64,000 nt of DNA from Cloeon dipterum. Its lineage: Eukaryota; Arthropoda; Insecta; Ephemeroptera; Baetidae. The notes under the pieces were generated by a model, which was given only the letters and a program-made list of their open reading frames with translations, was not told where the DNA came from and ran no database searches. How positions within the stretch are numbered: the first letter of the stretch is position 1; the number at the start of each line of letters is the position of its first letter. The translations under genes and the position numbers were made by a program. The DNA lies in the NCBI RefSeq assembly GCF_949628265.1, contig NC_088789.1, forward strand, positions 18,345,883 to 18,409,882, read 5' to 3'. Shown here piece after piece: positions 1 through 9,620 of the stretch.

Positions 1-56
1 CAAGTAAATAACGTCGATAATTTGAACAACATTAAACAAAGTTTTATCTCACGTAG

Positions 57-202
57 GAGGAGCAAACAATTGCGACTCAGTGGTTCTCATTCATCTGTGT
101 GAAAAAGCGATAATTTCGAAAGTATTATTGAAAAAATGTGCGTTATATTTAAATAAATTTTCTGATTATTTTCAGTACGATTTCAGCTCGGACGAAGACT
201 AG
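57..202 (+). CDS. Odorant-binding protein, 3' end only (partial at window edge)
   Basis: These are the last two exons of an OBP whose start lies left of the window: 57-121 and 176-202, with bases 1-56 as intron. The first begins at a TAG acceptor and, entered in phase 1, reads GANNCDSVVLIHLC, which is the C5-X8-C6 signature of classical OBPs. After a 54-bp intron the last exon reads YDFSSDED and stops at TAG 200-202. An AATAAA signal lies at 288-293. The 20 bases at 57-76 and the preceding TAG match the equivalent exon of the next gene (from 1078) exactly, so the two are close duplicates. C1 to C4 and the signal peptide cannot be checked here. Confidence 0.75.
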
Positions 203-301
203 AACACATTTCAAACTACTAAAATTCTGTCAAAATATTTCTCATTTGAAATAATTCTTCTGTATATTATGTTTCTAATTGGCCAGCAATAAATAGAAAT
301 A

Positions 302-332
302 TATATAAAAATTGTGACCTTAATATTCAGTT
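302..332 (+). promoter_or_regulatory. Core promoter (TATA + initiator) of the OBP at 437
   Basis: TATATAAAA at 302-310 is followed by TTCAGTT at 326-332, a good match to the arthropod TCAGT initiator. The presumed +1 A at 329 is 27 bases from the TATA start. The implied leader is 108 nt and contains one out-of-frame ATG at 415. Confidence 0.55.
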
Positions 333-436
333 TCCTTTATTTATTCGCTGATATAATAGCGGAAGTTGAGGTCTCTAAATTGGCGTGCACAAACAAACGT
401 TATTCACATTGTGAATGCACTGTTCCCGCGAGCAAC

Positions 437-1213
437 ATGTATCCATCGGCAGCTTTTGCGCTTCTCCTTTCTGTATTGTTCGTTGCTCAAGCGGTAACCT
501 GCTCAGATTATTTTAATTTAGTAAAACAAAAATCTTGTTAATAAATATCGGTCAAAGGACAAAGCTGATTGGCACAAACAACTGGCTGCACATCGTGAAA
601 CTTGCATCACAGAAATGAAGCTGGACAAAGGTATGAATCCTTGAATTTTTGCAGATTCTCTTTTGAAGATGGAATTTCCAGACACCCTGAAAACCTTCAA
701 AGAAATCAGGCATTTTAATACGCTTGAAGAATTCCCTGAAATCGATAGGGTGCGTTTAGTACAAAGAAATTATTATTTTCATTAAAATATTATTGGCTGT
801 TTAGTGTTTGATGAAGTGCATCATTGAGAAAGAGGTCGACCAGGTAAGAAAAATGATGCAGCATTAATTATCCCAATCCAATAAGTTTTCAGAGCATGGA
901 TGATATTGACAAATTCATGGAGAAGAGGATTCAATTTGCAGCAAACATGGCTGAAAAGTTGCCATCTGATAAGCAACAGGCTTTTCTACAGTCAATGGAA
1001 ACTTGCAAAAGTCTTCGTTAGTAAAAATACTAAATCGGCTGTGCGATATAATTTAACTCTGGTAAAATTTATTATAGGAGGAGCAAACAATTGCGACACG
1101 GTTATTCTGTTCTTTTTGTGCAAGAAAGAAAATTACCATAAAGTAAGAGAAGAAATAAATTATTTTTCATTTTCTAATTTTAAATATTATTGTTTCAGCT
1201 CAAACATGCATGA
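437..1213 (+). CDS. Classical odorant-binding protein (OBP 1 of the array)
   Basis: Seven exons: 437-493, 558-630, 682-749, 805-843, 893-1016, 1078-1142, 1199-1213; predicted 146 aa. The start was chosen because it opens a signal peptide (MYPSAAFALLLSVLFVAQA) ending exactly at the first intron, as in the neighbours. Cysteines fit the PBP/GOBP family: C35, C67 and C71 (CLMKC), C117, C126, C135 (CDTVILFFLC, X8). The protein should be a secreted all-helical carrier of small hydrophobic ligands held by three disulfides. Two splice sites are weak: the acceptor at 556-557 has little pyrimidine tract, and the donor at 1017 is GTTAGT. An AATAAA lies at 1246. The short last exon (LKHA) differs from the tail of the partial upstream copy. 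The gene looks intact, but mis-splicing or early decay cannot be excluded. Confidence 0.82.
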
Positions 1214-1447
1214 TTTTTTTCCCAATGTGAATGTCCACATTAAATAATAAAAATTTCCAAGGTTGAACATTTGAAATTCGTGTTTTTTCTGCTACGCATT
1301 AAAATTTATCATAATATAGCAGGATGTAAAATTTGCCCGTGAATTTGTTTGCTTAAAAATTCCGAAAGTGCTCAAAGTAGTATAACAACTTAATGGTGTA
1401 TTCAAATGAAAATTGTGGTTGGGTTGGCTTGGTTGCATGCGACATAA

Positions 1448-1485
1448 TATATAAAAGCGCAAAAATAGGGAAAACCACATCATTT
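1448..1485 (+). promoter_or_regulatory. Core promoter of the OBP at 1507
   Basis: TATATAAAAG at 1448-1457 is followed by a TCATTT initiator-like site at 1480-1485. The presumed +1 A at 1482 is 34 bases downstream of the TATA start and leaves a leader of about 25 nt. The TATA is clear; the initiator is weak. Confidence 0.5.
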
Positions 1486-1506
1486 TGTTTCTTCTGCGCC
1501 AGCGAC

Positions 1507-2278
1507 ATGTTGTCCTCTGTTGCACTACTTGTCGCCGCAGCTATTCTGCTTAGCTCTTCTCTTGGAGAAGTACAGTACATATACCATCTTAAAAATAGCG
1601 TCTTATTTAATATCCATGCTAGGCTAAAACGAAAGCTGAATGGGAGAAGATCGAGGAGATGGCAATGACAACATGCATCAAGGAACTAAACCTGGATAAG
1701 GGTGCGTTGAATGATTTGGCTTATGTATTTTTTGTTGTGTCACATCGCAGTTTAAATAGAACTCGGACCGAACTTCAATTATGACAGCCTAGACAACTAC
1801 ACGAAAGTAGAGCAAGTGCCTCTGAACATCCGAGTGAGTTCTTAGTATTTTTCCTGAATAAAATCTTAATTTTAATTTCTTAACTAGTGCTTATTCAAAT
1901 GTAGCGAGGAGAAATTTACTGGACAGGTAATACAATCAATTTGTTCTCAACAATATAAAATCAAGGTTGCCAAAATTTTTAAAACATTATCACTTTGCAG
2001 AGCATGACAGACATGAAAAAATATCTTGAAAAAGGAATGGAATATTACAAAGACTTGTTTAAAAACGATAATTGGTCGGCTTCAAAAATAAAGGACTTTA
2101 CTAAGGAAATAGACAACTGTAATGCAAGGGCCCTGAGTAAGTTCATCTATTTATGTGCATAAAACGATCAGTCATTCTATGCCTTTTTAAAGAAAACTAC
2201 AACAACAACTGCGACATAGCTACTGATCTGTGTATCTGTGAGATTCAAGCTCTGAAAAAGTTTGAAAAAATAAAATGA
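1507..2278 (+). CDS. Classical odorant-binding protein (OBP 2)
   Basis: Six exons: 1507-1569, 1623-1701, 1760-1833, 1888-1926, 2001-2136, 2193-2278; predicted 158 aa. Exon 1 encodes only the signal peptide (MLSSVALLVAAAILLSSSLG). Cysteines are C39, C73 and C77 (CLFKC), C125, C137 and C146, with an extra C144 two residues before C6 (CDIATDLCIC). That extra cysteine could be free or could pair differently. The acceptor of exon 3 was placed at TAG 1757-1759, because an earlier AG would put a stop in frame. Here the C5/C6 exon runs straight to the stop, whereas OBPs 1 and 3 have an additional last intron. An AATAAA lies at 2294. The lysine-rich C-terminus is not a recognised motif. Confidence 0.88.
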
Positions 2279-2299
2279 TTTGCGATTGACAACAATAAA

Positions 2300-3009
2300 T
2301 AAAATGCTACCTCCATGCAAAGTATGTGTCTTACTACAAAATCTACTTCACATATATGTTTATTCAGTATATAAAAGAAACACTTAATAGTTCAATTTTT
2401 TAATGATTTAAACTTTTTGTTACAAAATCCTGATCAAAAACATGAATTAATTTAGTCTGCACACCAAATATATATCAATTCATATGACTACTGAATTGAA
2501 GAAATTTCGCCAGGCAATGGCTGGTGAAGTTAAAAAAGGAAGCACAAATTGTTTAATATTACATGCAGAACTTGCAAAAGGTTTGTACTAGTTTCCGGGC
2601 TATTTTCTATATTCACTTATCCTGACAGTCACTGTATTGCCCACCACATGCATATATCTAAGTATATTAAATACATTTTAATCAAAACAAAACGTTTTCA
2701 AGTTGAAATTAGAAAGTAGCTTACCTGGTGTGTATTAATCTTTTATTTTACCATATTTCTAAATAAATGTCCTGCTCTATCTAGTTTTGGCTATACTGGT
2801 TGTAGCCCTAATTCATGAGCTTCCGAGGTCTGGATAACTTGGTAAACACCGACTAAATAAAAGTGTTTTGTAATATTACAATTTAAAACTATTTAGGTTA
2901 AAAATATTCAAATTTACTACCTCCGCTCATTTAAGTGTAAATTGCAGTGACAGAGGCTGTAAAAAAATTAGTATGCGCACATTTCTGCTCAGCCTCTCCA
3001 GCGAACAGG
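2300..3009 (+). other. Intergenic spacer between OBP 2 and OBP 3
   Basis: About 700 bp of AT-rich sequence with no convincing exon. A run TGTAAAAAAAT near 2958 followed by CTCAGCC near 2987 could be a poor TATA/initiator pair for the next gene. Nothing else was recognised. Confidence 0.5.
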
Positions 3010-3773
3010 ATGGAGTTTGCTCTAAAGCTATTTGTGGTCTTTGCTCTCGTGAAAGCAACTCAGGTTTATTAAAGTCCAAATTTAATTATTTATTGCATTC
3101 AGAATTTCAGCTTACACCTTTAGAAGACCAAAAGAAACAGTCGGTGATGGTTTTGGAAGCATGCAGAAAAGAGCATCAAGTTCCTGACGGTATACTGATG
3201 TGATTATTTTGTAAATTCTGCTAAAAAAACTTCACTTAATAGGCCCGCTGCCTGACCTTAAAGAAGATTCCCCGAGAAATTTAATGGTTTCTGTTCTTCA
3301 AAATGTTCAATTTTTCCTCGTGCTAATAATCACATTTATAGTGCTTGGTAAAATGCGTAATGGAGGGACTTTATAATAAGGTAGATTATTCCTTCTCAAC
3401 GCGAGTCAAGCAAATCAACAATCTTGCTTTTTAGTCTATATCCGACATCGACTCTCTTCACTCGGAATATCAAAAAAGGTTGCGTTACCTAGGAGTTGCT
3501 GACGAGGAATTCTTCATCAAAGAGGAAGGGGTGTTTTCAAAATGCAAAGATGTGGCAAAAAGTATTTATTCGTGAATAACAAACGCAAAAAAAACTAATG
3601 ATAATAAAGGTGTCTCGGATGATTGTGAAAAGGCTGCGAAACTGATGCTCTGCGTAGAAAAAGTTTCCAAAACGGTAAAAGTTTTAGCTTTTTGTAGACA
3701 GTTCAAACCTTTAATTCTACCTTATTGAGGACAGGATGGAGTGAAGAATCCTAAAACTCTTATGAAAGAATAA
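3010..3773 (+). CDS. Classical odorant-binding protein (OBP 3)
   Basis: Seven exons: 3010-3063, 3111-3189, 3243-3286, 3342-3380, 3435-3561, 3610-3674, 3735-3773; predicted 148 aa. The signal peptide MEFALKLFVVFALVKATQ fills exon 1. Cysteines are C36, C60 and C64 (CLVKC), C109, C120 and C129 (CEKAAKLMLC, X8). The C1-C2 spacer is shorter than in OBP 2 because exon 3 has only about 15 codons; its donor (GTTTCT) is weak, so that boundary could shift. A separate last exon (DGVKNPKTLMKE) follows a phase-0 intron, as in OBP 1. AATAAA overlaps the 3' side of the stop at 3775-3780. All introns are 47-60 bp. Confidence 0.85.
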
Positions 3774-4278
3774 AAATAAAAACATACTGAATTACTAGCA
3801 TTTCAACCGTGCATGTTTCATTTATTCTTCCTCGATATCTAGTTATAAACTATAAACGTTTTTAAAAATGAATTCAATGTGTGATTTTTAAATTGAGCTC
3901 TAAAATAATAATAGTTAGAAATAGTCTTATTTAATAACCAAATAGTTATTGCAAACAATTGAGCATCGCTTTTCTCCCTTGAAAAATGCTTGATCTGTAT
4001 GCTTGTTGCATCAAAGTCCACAGTAATTGCGATAAACGTGTATGAAACTGTTTCGCCCCCATATGACCTTTCCTCATTTTGCATTCAAGGACCTGACGCG
4101 CACACGCGGCAAACGACATGCAACATAGTCATTGCCAAAATTATCTTGTTTTTAGTTGGACGCCCGCCCTCGTACACAAAACATTGTGTTTTGTGCGACA
4201 GGAAGAGAAGTAATTTTTGCGGATTGAAAAGCCAACGAAGTTTAGCAGCCACCGTCAGTCGAGCACAAAGCCACAAAA

Positions 4279-5091
4279 ATGAGATTCGCTGTCGTGATCC
4301 TGGTCGTACTTTCAGTTGCCTTGCTCACCTGGGTAAGTCTTTTGGATTTAATTTTTTATGACAATATTATCTAACTATAAAATGCAGGCTCAGACTTCAC
4401 CAGCCAACTGGTATGATATCTTCAGTAAGAATGAGAAGCTTTGCAGGAAGGAAAACAACATTTCCGATACAGGTAGATTGAATTTTAAATTAAATGTGCG
4501 TAAAAATGTCATTCCTCATCAGATGAAAATTTACAAAACTGTTTCATATTTAAATTTTTTGCTGTTTAATTTTATTTGTTTATCATAATAGTGTAAATAT
4601 TTCAATATTTTTGCAGAAAAAATCGAGGAACTGACCAAAAACTCTAAGTCGAAGCATAAGGTAGGTTTTAGTGAATAAAGTTTAGCTAAATAAAACATAT
4701 AGAATTATTTTTGCAGTGCTACGTTAAATGCCAGTATTTGAAAAACATTGGAGAGGTAAGAACAAAATTTAGAAGAAAAATAATGGAATTATTAACAATT
4801 TTTGTGCCAGCAAATCACTAATAAGGACAATTTCATCAACAAAGTCATGAAGATGTTTACGGATATGAATGCCGCTGTTATCAAAAAGAGAGGGCAGTCG
4901 ATGGTTGACCAACACCGCACCATTGTCAAGCAGTGCTATCCAAAGAGTAAAATCGGAATTTTTTAAATTTATCAAGCACTTATTTCGAATTTTTAGATGC
5001 CAAAAACGACTGTGATACCTACTGCAATTTTTCCTTATGCACTAGCGAAGAGTACAGGGCAATGTCTACGTCATCTTCTACACCCTCCTAG
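4279..5091 (+). CDS. Classical odorant-binding protein (OBP 4)
   Basis: Six exons: 4279-4332, 4388-4472, 4617-4660, 4717-4755, 4811-4946, 4997-5091; predicted 150 aa. The signal peptide is MRFAVVILVVLSVALLTW. Cysteines are C37, C62 and C66 (CYVKC), C116, C125 and C134, with an extra C129 between C5 and C6 (CDTYCNFSLC). The tail is Ser/Thr-rich (MSTSSSTPS) and could be O-glycosylated. A TCAGTC initiator-like site at 4255-4260 lies 22 bases before the ATG without a clear TATA. The second intron (144 bp) is longer than the rest. An AATAAA lies at 5158-5163. Confidence 0.88.
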
Positions 5092-5163
5092 CTCTAAGCT
5101 GACTCCAACATAATGTATTGCTTCAAATTTAAACGGTCTAAGGGAAGAGTGTTTTGAAATAAA

Positions 5164-7003
5164 AGTGTGCCCCAATAATAATGAATCCATTTTTAAACTC
5201 GACTTGCACCTCCTCTATATCAGATTTAAATATTGTCTTTAGATATATGCAACCTGCACAACATTAATGCGAGGCAGCCTGCATACATCTTACAAGTAAG
5301 AATAAATAGGAACTGATAAAGGCTGAATAAAGCTATAAAAGTGCAATAATATAAATAATTTTTAAATTTTTTCAACCTTTGCTCATTGTCAGCACATCCC
5401 GTGGGCTATGAGTTCACCGGGTCCCAATAACACCACCGAGCGCTTGATATTGAACCGCCAGACATTTGTCTCTAAAGCTGCTGGAAAGGTGCGTAAACCA
5501 GCAAGTGGCGAGTCAACGCCGGTGAGCCTCCCAGCCCGTAGAAATATTTGAGCATTTAGAGTCATTTAATTAACCACCCTTTGCCATCTCTGACATTGAG
5601 CAGCCAGTATTAGATCCCCGAACTGCTCAAATATCTCCCAATGCTTTGACACGCCTGAGAATGCCTTAACAATACGGGGTGGCTCTTATTCGAAACAGAA
5701 AATTGGGATTAAGTTTAAAAAGTAATTAATTTTGTATTTATTTATCGGCACTTAGTTATTGTTTAAGTTAACAATTTCTTAAATTAAGGAAAATTAGAGG
5801 ATTCTTGATTTTCATATTTTTTTCCTTTTCCTGAAACCGAAAACCTCAAAATTTCAAAACTTATAATACCATTTCTGATCCATTTTTTATCTAAACTCTT
5901 TATTTAACTCCATTTTATCGTAAACTCTTTGCTGACATGTTTACTTGATTAAGTTTCGTCTGCGAGTGCCCTTTACAGACAGAATGTGGGTTTGTCAGAT
6001 GCAGTCAATTAATTGGGGGAATTGTAGCTTCTTTAACAAACGTGCTAAAAATAAATATTTTTATTATCATTTGCTGATATGCCAAAAGATTTATAGTAAA
6101 TTTAATAAAAAATTTAAGAATGACGTGAGTTGAAGATAAAAGGTTTGTTTACTCCAAATCTAATCCAACCACATTAAAGGTCAATAAGTATAATAATCGG
6201 CACATAGAGTTTATCTAAACTTTCAGCAATAATATTTGACTTTTTAGGGTAAGCAAATGAACTTTGAAACTTTTTAAGAAATATGATTAACTGTCATATT
6301 TTATTTTACTTTTTCATGCTGTTTCAGCAAATTGTGTCAAATTATTAAATAATATGAGTATTTACTTCCGTGAGGTATATATAATGCTACATTTTTAAGC
6401 ATCAGCTCCTTCTACTCTTTGTTCCGAAAGACTGTCCAAATGCTGAGATTGAAACGATTTATTTTTTTACATCAAGCATCATAATATAATGTTATTATTT
6501 CCTCACTTTAGAATGGAAAGATCCATATCTCTGTAAATCACTTCTTTTATTGCATCACGTGATTGACTCGAAGAGACATTCTGACTTTGGCCTTTGCCAC
6601 CATTATGTAGCTTAATTTGATAAAGTTTGATGGGGTATTACGTAATAATCCAGCAGTGTTTAGTTATAAAATCACTTTCTTTCTTTCTTTGTTATTCAAC
6701 AGCACGTGTCACACTAAAAGGTTTAAACTGGTGCGGGTAAACAGTCGTTGGCCAGCCTAAAGGCATCAACGACAAGAGATATTTATTTTGTGATAGCTGG
6801 GATGGTGTGATGGTCCCAGCCAATGGTCAGATCAGTGGGGACAAAATAAATTAGTCCTCCAGACACCAAAGGTCATGGTGGCGCAAGGGCGAACGTTGAA
6901 TTTTGAGATAGTGCCTAAAATCATGCGCAGTAATCACTTTTCCACAGCATAAATATCCAAAATAGACCGACGGATCACCACTTTTGTCTTCCACGTTAAC
7001 AGG
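5164..7003 (+). other. Spacer between OBP 4 and OBP 5, with one coding-like patch
   Basis: About 1.8 kb, mostly AT-rich and without recognised exons, interrupted by a sharply GC-richer patch at about 5390-5670 (listed separately). A CATAAATA run near 6948 may be the TATA of the next gene, about 55 bp before its ATG. Confidence 0.45.
5408..5551 (+). pseudogene. Orphan coding-like patch, possible gene fragment
   Basis: An ATG ORF of 47 codons (begins MSSPGPNNTTERLILNRQ) stands out from its AT-rich surroundings by composition and codon-like third positions. Just downstream, after a CAG at 5601-5603, a second open stretch reads PVLDPRTAQISPNALTRLRM before TAA, as if it were another exon. Neither piece has a signal peptide or OBP cysteines and I do not recognise the protein. 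Bases near 5540-5556 and 5622-5638 are imperfect inverted repeats (TTTGAGCA / TGCTCAAA), so a small hairpin element is an alternative. It could be a relic of a duplicated host gene. Confidence 0.25.
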
Positions 7004-7786
7004 ATGCGCACCTTCGCCTTCGCCGCCGTCGTTTGCATGACCCTCGTGGTCGCCTCTGCAGTGGTGAGTTTGATTTCTTTCTGTTCATTTCTTCTGAATC
7101 CAGTTGGCATTTGCGTTCAATCTCGTTTATATTTAAATTCAATCAACTCTCAACTTTCTAATTGAATTATTCATTTCGTTTGTGACTTGGCAATGTGATA
7201 ATCGCAGTCAAGACGATTATTTGCTGAATTTGCTATTTCATGACTTTTACATAATTTAAAAAAAAATTACAGATCCCCACTGAGAGGAAGGAGAAGTCCG
7301 AGAAGCTGCGTGGTGAGTGCAGGGAAGAGCACAGTGTCACCAAGGGTGAGTGCAACAAGGGTATTTTTAACCAGGTATAAAATTTAAAATATTTACAGAG
7401 GAACTGCAAATCTTGAAGGACAAGAGTGCCACCTACCCCGAAAAGGTCCAGTGCTACCTGAAGTGCGTTGGCGAGAAATATGGACTGGTAAATATCTTTA
7501 TAAAACCTTTTTCGCTTGCTAGACACCTAGTAATTTATCTTCAAAATTTTCAGTACGTTGATGGCAAGCTGTCTGACGAAAAGGTCGAGTCTGAGTTGAG
7601 GGCCGAAAACCCCACCAAGGCCGAATCTCTCATTGAGCACTACGGTCACTGCAAGGGCGAGAGTAAGCAATGTGACAAAGTGTGGGAGTTATAATCTCAT
7701 GCCACTATTTTTCAGCTGGAGCCAACGACTGCGAGACCGCTGCCAAGATCTACAATTGCATCGTCAACCACACCGATGGACACTAA
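7004..7786 (+). CDS. Classical odorant-binding protein with one intron missing (OBP 5)
   Basis: Five exons: 7004-7063, 7273-7345, 7399-7487, 7554-7662, 7716-7786; predicted 133 aa, the shortest of the array. The signal peptide is MRTFAFAAVVCMTLVVASAV. Cysteines are C36, C63 and C67 (CYLKC), C107, C116 and C125 (CETAAKIYNC). Unlike the neighbours, the linker and CxxxC segments are fused in one exon (7399-7487); the phase-0 intron that precedes C2 in the other genes is absent, and the frame reads straight through. Codon use is more GC-ending (GAG, AAG, CTG, GCC) than in OBPs 1-4, which may reflect stronger expression. AATAAA occurs at 7815-7820, with an earlier one right after the stop. Confidence 0.92.
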
Positions 7787-7820
7787 TAAAAAATAATTAT
7801 ATGCAGCAGAAGTAAATAAA

Positions 7821-8450
7821 ATTGGCATTATCCCTTTAAAATGGAGATTTTGTTTCATTCATTTAAACGAAATCTTTTAGATGTTACAAAGAAAATTTAC
7901 CTATGTGAAATAAAATAATAAAACTTAAAAAAGAATTGACTAGAGTTATTGAACACTTTTTTAACTAAACTGGGGCGATTGTTCGGCTTTAAACTAAATT
8001 AATAAAAAAACATACAAAATAAATGACTTAGAAGGCAATAAATAATATTTTACCATCATCTCCACTCATTAAAACAAATGCCATTAAGCGAGTTCTACTA
8101 ATGGAGCATTTTTTTCGCTAGTACTGTTCGCGCTTTCTTGCTTTAAAATTTTAATATTTAATCTATATTTATTGTGTTTGACTCTAGAAATAATAAACCA
8201 GAATACTACCCCTAGAAAAAGAGTGGGCAACTTCACTTTGGTGCCCACATCCACAACCGGTTCCCACCGGTTGAGGCCGGCAGAAGCTGCCTTTGAATGT
8301 GGACGGAGCTCCGTCCCGAGCAACCGTGGCCTCATTCACTCTGACACTTACACAAGCGGCGTCGTTGATAACACAGGCACAGACACACTCGACCCGATCG
8401 CAGTGGTCTTTTTCCATCAAGAGCCACAAAGGTCAGCTGCCCCTCGCGGA
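7821..8450 (+). other. Spacer and leader region before OBP 6
   Basis: About 630 bp. The left half is AT-rich and empty. The right half (about 8220-8450) is GC-richer and probably holds the promoter and leader of the next gene, but no TATA or clear initiator was seen. Upstream in-frame codons are open, so the start of OBP 6 rests on the signal peptide. Confidence 0.4.
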
Positions 8451-8871
8451 ATGAAGCCCACGAGCGCCAAATTTATCGCTGCCCTCGCACTCCTGGTCAT
8501 TCCAGCCGTGCAGGTGAGTCAAAGTTCGCACTCGGGGATTTGAAAATGATTCAGTAGTAAGTATTTATCCGGTAAGCTTTGACTTCTCAAATGATTGTTA
8601 TTTTGAAGGGATAAAATGTTAGTTTAATTTAAGGTTGTAATGAAAATATTTTAAAAATACATTATTTGTATTTGTTTAATTAAGAGAATCAATTCGGTTT
8701 TATTTCTTAAAATAAAAATTATTTCATTTTTAACTTCAGTTCAAAGATTCTTCAAATTAGTTCCCGGAACTTATTGTGTATAGTTTGTTTGAGCAATGAA
8801 TAAACATAGTTGTAGTTATTGAAAAATAATACCATCTGTGGAGGATAATAGTTCATGAATGTAAAGGCTTT

Positions 8872-8940
<69 letters not shown>

Positions 8941-9549
8941 GTTTCTAAAACTGTTTAATTCATTTAGGGATTCGCGAATCCTCAGAACCTGACTGAAATC
9001 GTTCAGCAATGCAAAAAGGAGGCACAAATTTCACCTGGTAAAATATAACGCTTTCTAATTAAAATTTCCTCTTTTCACGTTCCTTATTTTCAGCTGAACT
9101 TGGGGCGCTGAAAAAACCGTATCCGTTCCCGCACAAAATCAGAGTAAACCTCGATTTCCAAAAATTAAACTTGTGGTAATTTTTAAATTTCAGTGCTACA
9201 TGAAATGTTATGCTGAGAAAAACGGCATGGTAAGCGATTTAAACCAATTGATTTTTAACTCAATGACAATGGGTGGGTTGTGATTCTAGTGGGCTGATGG
9301 CAAACCTAATGACACGGCTGTAATCAACTTGATTAAGGGCGACTATTACTTCCACAAGGACAGCGCTGACAAACTGGTGGCGCGTTACAACAACTGCAAG
9401 AATCTGGGTAAATATTTCGAGCCCATCAGCCGTACGCAGCAACTAAATTTTTCGATATTTTAGTCGGAAACGACGATTGCGACACGGTGGGACTTATTTA
9501 CGAGTGCCTGTACCCTCAGCAGCCACCTTTAGAGCCCATCAGGGATTAG
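8451..9549 (+). CDS. Classical odorant-binding protein (OBP 6)
   Basis: Six exons: 8451-8513, 8968-9037, 9094-9143, 9194-9229, 9290-9407, 9464-9549; predicted 140 aa. The ATG at 8451 was chosen because MKPTSAKFIAALALLVIPAVQ is a signal peptide ending at the first phase-0 intron; the frame is open upstream, so a longer N-terminus is formally possible. Cysteines are C36, C62 and C66 (CYMKC), C109, C118 and C127 (CDTVGLIYEC). The CxxxC exon is one codon shorter (36 bp) than in OBPs 1-4, a feature shared with the - strand OBP. The first intron (454 bp) contains a long TA repeat. The C-terminus is proline-rich (YPQQPPLEP). An AATAAA lies at 9615. Confidence 0.92.
8875..8937 (+). repeat. (TA)n microsatellite
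   Basis: About 63 bp of uninterrupted TA dinucleotides inside the first intron of OBP 6. It is self-complementary and probably length-variable between individuals. Confidence 0.97.
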
Positions 9550-9620
9550 TGCGGAGAATCGCCAAATCCATTTCATACGCCATATGCTTGCAAACGGTTT
9601 TCCATAATTTATTCAATAAA

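Noticed and set aside
631-654. A 24-bp intron 2 for OBP 1, using the first downstream CAG
   Set aside because: Too short to splice. The next in-frame acceptor (ending at 681) gives a normal 51-bp intron and a linker length like that of OBP 2.
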